Shown in pieces: positions 58,042-64,000 of a stretch of 64,000 nucleotides of DNA (within the stretch, counting starts at the first letter, position 1; each line of letters begins with the position of its first letter). The position numbers were made by a program, and so were the translations under genes. The notes beneath the pieces were generated by a model. It worked only from the letters and a program-made list of their open reading frames with translations, was not told the origin of the DNA and did no database searches. The DNA is from Streptomyces meridianus (GTDB lineage Bacteria > Actinomycetota > Actinomycetes > Streptomycetales > Streptomycetaceae). Where the stretch lies: assembly GCF_023703325.1 (NCBI RefSeq), contig NZ_JAMQGM010000037.1:62001-126000 (forward strand), written 5' to 3'.

Positions 58042-59238
58042 GTGGTGGACGTCCAGGGCACGGTGACGGGCGGCTTCGAGCCGGTCCGGGACGCCTTCGC
58101 ACGCAACTTCGAGCAGCGCGGTGAACGCGGTGCCGCCCTCGCCGTCTACCGGGACGGCCGGAAGGTCGTGGACGTCTGGGCCGGCACCGCCGACGCCACC
58201 GGAGGGCCGGACTCCGCCCCGTGGACCGAGAACACCGCACAGGTCGTGCGCTCCGCCACGAAGGGCCTGGCTGCCGCCGTCCCCCTCATCCTGCACCAGC
58301 GGGGACGGCTCGACCTGGATGCCCCGGTCGGCACCTACTGGCCCGAGTTCAAGGCCGCCGGCAAGGAACGCGTCCTCGTCCGGCACCTGTTGTCCCACCG
58401 GGCCGGACTGCCCGCGCTCGACACCCCGCTCACCCCGGACCAGGCCGTCGACGGCGTGAGCGGACCGGCTGCCCTCGCCGCCCAGCGGCCCCTCTGGCAA
58501 CCCGGCACGGACCACGGCTACCACGCGCAGACCTACAGCTGGCTGCTGGGCGAACTCGTCCTGCGGGCCACCGGTCGCACCATCGGACGCTGGATCGCCG
58601 AGGAGATGGCCCGGCCGCTCGGGCTGCAACTGTGGCTGGGCGTGCCCGAGTCCGACCAGGGCCCGGTCGGCCGTATCGGTGACGTGGAGACGCCGCCGCC
58701 CCCGCCTGCCCAGGGGCTGCGGGCGCGCCCCAAGCGGTCCGTGCTGGAGGCCTACCGCGATCCTGAGTCGCTGACCCGCCGCGCCTTCACGGCGATCCAC
58801 CCCCTGCCCGACGAGAACGCCCCCGCCTACCGCGCCGCCGGCCTGCCCGCGTCCGGCGGCATCGCCACGGCACGCGGACTGGCCCGCTGCTATGCCGCGT
58901 TCGCCGGTGAGGTGGAGGCCGAGGCGGGCGGTCGGGCCGGACGGCTCTTCGTCCCGGCGACCCTGACCCTCGCCCGCACCGAGGAGTCCGCCGGACCGGA
59001 CCGGGTGCTGGTCGTCAACACCCGTTTCGGGCTGGGGTACATGCTGCACGGGCCGTCCTCACCGCTGCTGTCGCGCGGTGCGTTCGGGCACCCCGGCCGC
59101 GGCGGATCCCTCGCCTTCGCCGATCCCGAGTCGGGCATCGGCTTCGGCTACGTCACCAACGGCATGCAGCAGAACGTCACCGCCGACCCGCGGGCCCAGG
59201 CCCTGGTGCGTGCACTTCGCGACTGCCTGCGGAGGTAG
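58042..59238 (+). CDS. Serine hydrolase of the beta-lactamase/EstB esterase family
   Basis: A 398-residue enzyme from GTG 58042 (MVDVQGTVTGGFEPVRDAFARNF). The active site Ser-X-X-Lys is S-A-T-K in QVVRSATKGLAAAV (about residues 71-74). The Tyr motif is at GYHAQTYSWLLGELVLRATG, and FGHPGRGGSLAFADPESGIGFGYVTNGM gives the C-terminal HxG-like box. No signal peptide, so it is cytosolic, which favours an esterase or amidase over an antibiotic-degrading beta-lactamase. It follows cbiO after about 117 bases, as a separate unit. Confidence 0.91.
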   Translation: MVDVQGTVTGGFEPVRDAFARNFEQRGERGAALAVYRDGRKVVDVWAGTADATGGPDSAPWTENTAQVVRSATKGLAAAVPLILHQRGRLDLDAPVGTYWPEFKAAGKERVLVRHLLSHRAGLPALDTPLTPDQAVDGVSGPAALAAQRPLWQPGTDHGYHAQTYSWLLGELVLRATGRTIGRWIAEEMARPLGLQLWLGVPESDQGPVGRIGDVETPPPPPAQGLRARPKRSVLEAYRDPESLTRRAFTAIHPLPDENAPAYRAAGLPASGGIATARGLARCYAAFAGEVEAEAGGRAGRLFVPATLTLARTEESAGPDRVLVVNTRFGLGYMLHGPSSPLLSRGAFGHPGRGGSLAFADPESGIGFGYVTNGMQQNVTADPRAQALVRALRDCLRR

Positions 59239-59921
59239 GACGACCACCGCGCGCGTGGTCAACCCGGCCGAAGGGGGCGGCACATGCGCGACCTCGGTCG
59301 TCGTCCCGAACATCTCCGCGGCTTCCGCAGGCTTCTCGTGCGACATCGATGACGGTTCTCGTCATGAGTGCTACGTGGCCGATCACGGTGTCCGGACTTC
59401 GGTGAGACCGAATCTCCCATAGTACGACATCTCCTGGCGCTGCCCTGCGAGTGGAGTTGTGAAGATCGCTGCCGATGTGGCGCTCGTCTCATCGGCCGAG
59501 GTGGCGCCGGCCCGGCGATGTGGGCCCGCGAGCGCTCCTGCGTCCCGGCGCAGGGCGACTATGGGCCGTGAAATCAGGATCCCGCGGTTACGCGAAGGTT
59601 GAAAGGTTTCGACGTCGTGTCAGCTCCCGCGGATTCCATGCCTTTCGCCGGAATTCTGGCCCCTCATCCGCCCATGGTGTGGCGGTTCGACGGCCTTACG
59701 CGCGAATGTGAAAGGGATGTGACGTTGCCCCACGGAATAGTCACTGGGAATACAGAAAATCGAGGTGGGCTTCCGCATAGCCCATGTGATCTGATCTCTG
59801 GGTAAGCGGGAGCGGGCTCCGTCTGACCGGTTGTCCCACACGCCAGTTGGGGTCTCCGGATCAACCCCCCGCCGAGTCGGCTGATGCTACGTCCATTCTC
59901 GTTTCGAAGGGAACACATACA
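59239..59921. other. Long non-coding region upstream of the peptide gene
   Basis: About 680 bases without a supported gene. Short frames (for example 59599-59805) lack codon bias and conserved sequence. The right half (59580-59900) is less GC-rich than the genes around it and contains GGAATA repeated at 59737 and, shifted, as GGGAATA at 59749, which could be promoter or regulator sites. It is unusually long for this genus and may be the control region of the small peptide gene. Confidence 0.5.
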
Positions 59922-60149
59922 ATGAGCAACTTCACCAACCAGGTCGAGACCCGCGAGATCGCCGACGCCGACCTGGACAACGTCGCCGGTGGCATGTCCG
60001 CGGGTGTCGAGACCGCCAACCCGGCCGGTGCCCTGGGCGCCCTCTCCGGTGGCCTGCCGCTGTCCCTCCCGGCCCTGCCGACCGAGGGTGTCCTCTCCGG
60101 CGGCGTCGAGATCGCCCCGCTGGGCGCTCGTGGCGGCGTGCAGATCTGA
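59922..60149 (+). CDS. RiPP-like precursor peptide with double-glycine leader
   Basis: A 75-residue peptide, ATG 59922 behind AAGGGAACACATACA. Residues 1-24 (MSNFTNQVETREIADADLDNVAGG) match the acidic leader of type-A2-lantipeptide/bacteriocin precursors: the E-I-A-D-A-D-L-D-N-V-A-G-G motif is cut after GG by a PCAT-type protease. The core (25-75) is Gly/Ala/Leu/Pro-rich with a few Ser/Thr and no Cys (GALGALSGGLPLSLPALPTEG), so lanthionine rings cannot form. No LanM, protease or ABC exporter gene is nearby, so processing enzymes must be elsewhere or the peptide has another role. A hairpin follows directly. Confidence 0.75.
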   Translation: MSNFTNQVETREIADADLDNVAGGMSAGVETANPAGALGALSGGLPLSLPALPTEGVLSGGVEIAPLGARGGVQI

Positions 60150-60165
60150 TTTCTCTTCGCGAGAG

Positions 60166-60194
60166 CGGCCCGTCCGGCAAGTCCGGGCGGGCCG
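60166..60194 (+). terminator. Terminator after the precursor peptide gene
   Basis: CGGCCCG (60166-60172) pairs with 60188-60194 and CCGG (60174-60177) with 60183-60186 across one mismatch, loop CAAGT. It begins 17 bases past the stop, marking a monocistronic short transcript. Confidence 0.7.
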
Positions 60195-60307
60195 TCCGCC
60201 GTTCTCCCGCAGGGGCACGTGCCCTGCGCCGTACGCACCCCGGTCGTACGCCCTGCACCGGCACCGCGCCCGCCGGGGGCGACGTACGGCTCCGGAGCCG
60301 GCAGCGG

Positions 60308-61159
60308 TCAGCCCGCGTGCAGCATCAGGCCGATGCCGACCACCATCAGCCCCGCGGCAGCGACCCGAGGACCGCCGAACCGCTCCTCGAAGAACACGGC
60401 CCCGATCGCCGCGCCCACCAGGATGCTCGACTCGCGCAGCGCCGCGACCGGCGCCAGCTCGGCCTGCGTCTGGGCCCACAGCACAAGCCCGTACGCCCCC
60501 ACCGACAGCACCCCGCCGCCCAACCCGCGCACGGCGTGCGGCCGCAGTTGGGCCGGGAATTCCCGGCCGCGCCGGGCCAGCGTGAACAACGGGATCGCCG
60601 ACCCCTGGACGATCATCAGCCAGGCGATGTAGCCGAGCGGAGTCCCCGACGCGCGCACCCCCACGCCGTCCACGACCGTGTAGACGGCGATGGCGAGTCC
60701 CGTCGCCATCGCCGCCGTGACCGCAGCCGTGCGCGGACGGCCGCCGCTGCCCCGGATGCCCCACAGGGCAAGGCCGACCAGTCCGGCGGAGGCGACCACG
60801 ACCCCCAGCGACGCCCAGCCGTCCGGCCGTTCGCCGACGAACAGCGCGGCGAGCACCGTCACGACCAGCGGAGCGGTGCCGCGGGCGATCGGGTACATCT
60901 GGCCGAAGTCGCCCAGCCCGAAGGACCGCATGAGCAGCGCCATGTAGGCGACGTGGACCGCCGCCGAGACCGCCAGGTACGGCCAGGCCGCCGGTGCCGG
61001 CAGCGGCACCTGACAGGCGATCACCACCCCGGCCAGCGCCCCGCCCGAGGACACCAGGGTGAACGCGATCAGCTGGTCCCGGATGCGGTGGGCGATGGCG
61101 TTCCACCCCGCGTGCGCGACCGCCGCGGTCAGCACCGCCGTGGCGACGACCGGGGTCAC
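60308..61159 (-). CDS. EamA/DMT-family transporter
   Basis: A 283-residue membrane protein with ten TM segments and two EamA repeats. The start GTG 61159 (VTPVVATAVLTAAVAHAGWNAIAHR) overlaps the YbaK stop (GTGA). Repeat one has GDFGQMYPIARGTAPLVVTVLAALFVGERPDGWASLGVVV; repeat two has APVAALRESSILVGAAIGAVFFEERFGGPRVAAAGLMVVG, both with the E-R end typical of the family. Substrate of such exporters (amino acids, nucleosides or metabolites) cannot be read from sequence. Coupled with ybaK. Confidence 0.9.
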   Translation of the reverse strand: MTPVVATAVLTAAVAHAGWNAIAHRIRDQLIAFTLVSSGGALAGVVIACQVPLPAPAAWPYLAVSAAVHVAYMALLMRSFGLGDFGQMYPIARGTAPLVVTVLAALFVGERPDGWASLGVVVASAGLVGLALWGIRGSGGRPRTAAVTAAMATGLAIAVYTVVDGVGVRASGTPLGYIAWLMIVQGSAIPLFTLARRGREFPAQLRPHAVRGLGGGVLSVGAYGLVLWAQTQAELAPVAALRESSILVGAAIGAVFFEERFGGPRVAAAGLMVVGIGLMLHAG

Positions 61160-61647
61160 ACGCCCGCTTCGCTGACGTCCACCAGTTCGCCCCCGGCATG
61201 GTCGATCAGGGTCCTGGGGGCGAGCGCGAAGACCGTGTGCGGGGTCCCGGCCGCCGCCCACACCACGTCGTGCCGCAGCAGCCCGTGATCGGCGAGCACC
61301 CGGATCCGGGTGCGATGGCCGAACGGCGGTACGCCGCCGATGGCGTACCCCGTCGCCTCGCGCACGGTGGCGGCGTTCGCGCGCTGCACGACGGAGGCAC
61401 CCAGCTCCTCCCGCACGAGCGTCAGGTCGACCTGGGAGGAGCCGTCCATCAGCACGACGACAGGTTCCCCGTCCACCTCGAAGACCAGCGACTTGACGAT
61501 CCGGCCGGGATCGCAGCCGATTGCGGCGGCGGCCTGGGCCGCGGTCCGTACCGCGTCCGGGAACTCGCGCAGCTCCACCTCGAGGCCGAGCTCCTCGAGA
61601 GCCTCGGCGAAACGGGGGTGCGCGGTGGGGTGGTCCGAAGTGCTCAT
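61156..61647 (-). CDS. YbaK/EbsC-family aminoacyl-tRNA deacylase
   Basis: A 163-residue trans-editing enzyme of the YbaK/ProX group that removes misacylated amino acids from tRNA, typically Cys or Ala from tRNA-Pro. ATG 61647 (MSTSDHPTAHPRFAEALEELGLEVELREFPDAVRTAAQAAAAIGCDPGRIVKSLVFEVDGEPVVVLM). The catalytic Lys is in GRIVKSLVF, and the Gly loop is YAIGGVPPFGHRTRIRVL. The upstream in-frame extension is Arg/Gly-rich and non-conserved. Coupled by a four-base overlap to the EamA transporter gene. Confidence 0.92.
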   Translation of the reverse strand: MSTSDHPTAHPRFAEALEELGLEVELREFPDAVRTAAQAAAAIGCDPGRIVKSLVFEVDGEPVVVLMDGSSQVDLTLVREELGASVVQRANAATVREATGYAIGGVPPFGHRTRIRVLADHGLLRHDVVWAAAGTPHTVFALAPRTLIDHAGGELVDVSEAGV

Positions 61648-61756
61648 GGGCCGAACCCAACCACAGGGGTCCGGGCAACGCGACCGCCTTTCAGCACCCG
61701 GACGACGGCGGCCGGGCCGGGCACAGGGCACCGGTCGTCCGCGAGGAACGAGCGAC

Positions 61757-61784
61757 GCGGCGCCCGGCCCGTGCCGGACGCCGC
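61757..61784 (-). terminator. Stem-loop after the penicillin-binding protein gene
   Basis: GCGGCG/CGCCGC (61757-61762 with 61779-61784) and CCGG/CCGG (61764-61767 with 61774-61777) stack across one mismatch with a six-base loop. It lies 30 bases past the PBP stop on the minus strand. Confidence 0.6.
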
Positions 61785-61813
61785 GCCGCCGGCGGCGGGC
61801 GTCTCGCCGCGCC

Positions 61814-63472
61814 TCAGCCGGCGCGCAGGATCGCCGCCACGACCGGCCCTGCGGAGTCACTGCCGTGGCCGCCCTCGGGGACGACCGCCGCGGCAGCCAC
61901 GTCTCCGCGGTAGGCCGTGAGCCAGCCGTTCGGCTTCTTCTGGTTCATCACCTCGGCCGAACCGGTCTTCGCGCCGATGTCGCCGCTGAGTCCGGACATG
62001 GGCTCGGCAGCCGTCCCGGACGTCGCCGTGAGCCGCATCAGGGCACGCAGTTGCTGCAACGCGTCAGCCGAGAGCGTGCGGGGAGCCTTGGCCAGCTGCC
62101 GGTTGTCGAGCTCCGGGGAGACCAGGTACGGCTGACGGAACGTGCCGCTCTGGACCGTGGCCGCGACCGACGCCATGTTCAGCGGGTTCATCCGGACACC
62201 GCCCTGCCCGATCATCGAGGCGGCCTTCGGGGCGTCGTGCTGCACCGGCACGGCGCCGTCGAACGTCGGCACGCCCGTCTGCCAGTTGAGGCCGATGCCG
62301 AACACGTCACGCGCCTGCTGCGTCAGCGCGTCGTCCTTGATCTTCTTGGCCTGGGTGATGAAGGCCGTGTTGCAGGAGCGGGCGAAGCTCTGCGCGAACG
62401 TTCCGTCCTTGATCTCGAACTTCTTGTCGTTCTGGAACTTCCAGCCGCCGTAAGAGGAGTACTTGGGACACGGGTGCGGCTTGTCGTAGCCGGCCAGCCC
62501 CTTCTCCAGCAACAGCGACGACGTGATGACCTTCATCGTCGACCCCGGGGCGTAGGAGCCCTGGAGCGCCGCATTGAAGCCGTCGGCCGGGGAGTTCGCG
62601 ACCGCGAGGATCTCACCGGTGCTGGGCTTGACGGCCACCACGGCGGCCTTGCGGTGCTTGTTGACCTGTGCCTCGGCGTTCGACTGGAGCCGCGCGTCCA
62701 GCGTGGTGCGCAGCGTCCCCGGCGTTCCCTTGGAGAGCACCTTCAGCGTCTCGTCCGGGCGCTCGGCCGCACGGGTCTTGGCGTCCGCACCTTTCGGCGC
62801 GGCACGGGAGATCCACAGTTCCACGCCGGGGCGGCCGTCCGTCTTGTCGCCGTAACGCTCGCGGAGCGAGGCCAGCACGCCGCGCAACGCCGGGTGCGAC
62901 TTCGTGCTCAGCTCCACGCCGTTGCGGTCCACGGCCTTGATGGGCGGAGCGTCGGCCTCGCCGGTCTTGAGGGTGTCGCCCTCGCGCAGATGCGGGTGGA
63001 CGACGGACGGCTCCCAGTCGAGCACCGGCTTGCCCGTCGACTTGTCCCGGGTCACGGTCAGCTCGGAGGCGTACTGCCACGGGGCCTTCTGCGTGCCGAA
63101 CGCGATCACCGCATTGACCTTGAACGGGACGGTCCGCTGCGAAGCCCTGCCGGGCTCGAAGGCGACGTCGGAGATCCGGGCGTCCTTGTGGTACGACGTG
63201 AGGGCCGCGGCGGCGTCGGCCGGGCTGTCCGTGAGGGCGGCGGCCTTCTTCAGCGAGCCGCTCTCCCACGCGGACAGGAACTTCCGCGCCGTGGTGCGGA
63301 CCTCGGCGGCACTGGGCGGACCTGTCTTCACCCGCGGACGGTCGTCCTCGGAGGTGACGGACGAGCTGCCCCCACCGGAGTCACTCATCAGGGCGTACGT
63401 CCCGACACCCGCTCCCACCACGGCAACGACCACTCCGCCGACGACGGCCACCTTCGCGCCATTGGTGCGCAT
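61814..63472 (-). CDS. Class B penicillin-binding protein with MecA_N (NTF2-like) domain
   Basis: A 552-residue peptidoglycan transpeptidase, membrane-anchored by VAVVGGVVVAVVGAGVGTYALM (residues 8-29). An NTF2-like MecA_N domain (about 50-160) is followed by a dimerisation region and the transpeptidase domain (about 255-548) with S-T-M-K in YAPGSTMKVITSS (nucleophile Ser), S-C-N in FARSCNTAF and K-T-G in IGAKTGSAEVM. This architecture is the PBP3/PbpA-like group found in Streptomyces septation and spore-wall loci. A hairpin follows. The protein mannosyltransferase gene lies upstream in the same direction. Confidence 0.94.
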   Translation of the reverse strand: MRTNGAKVAVVGGVVVAVVGAGVGTYALMSDSGGGSSSVTSEDDRPRVKTGPPSAAEVRTTARKFLSAWESGSLKKAAALTDSPADAAAALTSYHKDARISDVAFEPGRASQRTVPFKVNAVIAFGTQKAPWQYASELTVTRDKSTGKPVLDWEPSVVHPHLREGDTLKTGEADAPPIKAVDRNGVELSTKSHPALRGVLASLRERYGDKTDGRPGVELWISRAAPKGADAKTRAAERPDETLKVLSKGTPGTLRTTLDARLQSNAEAQVNKHRKAAVVAVKPSTGEILAVANSPADGFNAALQGSYAPGSTMKVITSSLLLEKGLAGYDKPHPCPKYSSYGGWKFQNDKKFEIKDGTFAQSFARSCNTAFITQAKKIKDDALTQQARDVFGIGLNWQTGVPTFDGAVPVQHDAPKAASMIGQGGVRMNPLNMASVAATVQSGTFRQPYLVSPELDNRQLAKAPRTLSADALQQLRALMRLTATSGTAAEPMSGLSGDIGAKTGSAEVMNQKKPNGWLTAYRGDVAAAAVVPEGGHGSDSAGPVVAAILRAG

Positions 63473-63643
63473 TGCAGATCCCCACAGCCCTTCGGAGTCC
63501 TCCCCGGATCCCGCGGACCGGAGATGCGATCGCTGGGGACTCTACTTGACGTCCTCCCGGCCCTGAAGAATCGGGATTCCTGCCGTCCCTGCGCGCAGCT
63601 CCGGCCGGGCCGGCTGCCCTGCGCCGGCCGGGACACGTCCGTA

Positions 63644-64000
63644 TCAGACCCAGGTGTCGAACCACATGCGGTTGCGCCACGCCTCCACGGGCAGCGGATC
63701 GCCGGTGAACAGCGGGTGGAAGTAGATGAAGTTCCACACGATGAGCAGCACCAGCACCCCGGCGCCGACCGTTCCCGCCACCCGCCTGCGCTCCGGGACC
63801 CCGGCCGGGCCCAGCATCGCACCGATCATCATGGCCAGCGCCAGGCACAGGAACGGCACGAACACCACGGCGTAGAAGAGGAAGATCGTCCGCTCCTGGT
63901 ACAGGAACCACGGCAGCCAGCCCGCCGCGATGCCGCACAGGATGCCGCCTGCCCGCCAGTCCCGGCGCAGGGCCCAGCGGTAGATCAGGTACAGCACGGC
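63644..64000 (-). CDS. pmt: Protein O-mannosyltransferase (PMT family), C-terminal part
   Basis: The last 118 residues of a gene that runs beyond the window: WALRRDWRAGGILCGIAAGWLPWFLYQERTIFLFYAVVFVPFLCLALAMMIG with four TM segments, and WNFIYFHPLFTGDPLPVEAWRNRMWFDTWV at the end, the PMT_4TMC C-terminal region of actinobacterial dolichyl(polyprenyl)-phosphate-mannose protein mannosyltransferases. The enzyme glycosylates secreted proteins in the membrane; in S. coelicolor Pmt affects phage receptor and antibiotic sensitivity. The catalytic N-terminal loop is outside the window. Confidence 0.88.
   Translation of the reverse strand, partial: AVLYLIYRWALRRDWRAGGILCGIAAGWLPWFLYQERTIFLFYAVVFVPFLCLALAMMIGAMLGPAGVPERRRVAGTVGAGVLVLLIVWNFIYFHPLFTGDPLPVEAWRNRMWFDTWV

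Noticed and set aside
59599..59805. 68-residue TTG-start frame in the region before the peptide gene
   Set aside because: No conserved sequence or Shine-Dalgarno site, and poor third-position GC; kept as non-coding leader region.

Overview
The window is about 72% GC with the codon use, gene families and gene order of a Streptomyces core chromosome. The block from hrdD through mscL, mtnP, galU, moeA/glp, sepX, PBP and protein mannosyltransferase is, from memory, the same neighbourhood as in S. coelicolor. Function calls come from reading translations and motifs only; no database search was run.

Layout. 1-1.7 kb: 5' part of a secreted subtilase, and a decayed integrase fragment abutting tRNA-Arg(CCT). 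1.8-10.7 kb: secreted M6 metalloprotease, TetR plus DHA2 exporter pair, LigB-type dioxygenase, questin-oxidase-like protein, and a large GAF/SpoIIE phosphatase/ATPase regulator. 10.9-18.7 kb: bar/pat-like acetyltransferase divergent from sigma factor hrdD, a small conserved protein, MscL, a short membrane-protein remnant, mtnP, an fmdB gene carrying a CIRCE element, an MFS transporter and a K+/H+ antiporter that appears to start at CTG. 18.9-27.7 kb: penicillin acylase, 5-FTHF cyclo-ligase, then the galU-glp(moeA)-moaC-mog-GNAT-sepX/glpR run, which combines molybdopterin-type genes with a cell-division receptor, and tRNA-Ala(CGC).

28-31.7 kb: a complete 2-methylisoborneol operon (C-methyltransferase, terpene cyclase with a long disordered N-terminus, and a cyclic-nucleotide-binding family 2B encapsulin shell), i.e. 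a terpene nanocompartment. 32-41.6 kb: aldo/keto reductase, anti-sigma-type ATPase, secreted NlpC/P60-like protein, thioredoxin with a SigR-type promoter, FAD disulfide oxidoreductase, GlxA-type regulator divergent from an MFS gene, GNAT, exonuclease III, DUF309 and DUF2277 proteins. 41.7-46.8 kb: a leaderless antitoxin/PIN-toxin pair and a MerR-controlled monooxygenase-hydrolase-SDR operon.

46.9-55 kb: small charged protein, a broken WXG100-type locus, an alpha/beta hydrolase, tricorn protease, and an MFS exporter with an appended winged-helix-like tail. 55.3-57.9 kb: cbiMNQO cobalt/nickel ECF transporter with a possible Nur box. 58-64 kb: serine hydrolase, a long leader region followed by an orphan double-glycine-leader RiPP-like precursor peptide, EamA transporter, YbaK deacylase, penicillin-binding protein, and the 3' end of a protein O-mannosyltransferase.

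The items most worth following are the encapsulated 2-MIB operon, the orphan peptide at 59.9 kb, the gephyrin-like division cluster, and several readable control sites (CIRCE, SigR, leaderless toxin-antitoxin promoter). No CRISPR array, rRNA or intact prophage or insertion sequence was seen.
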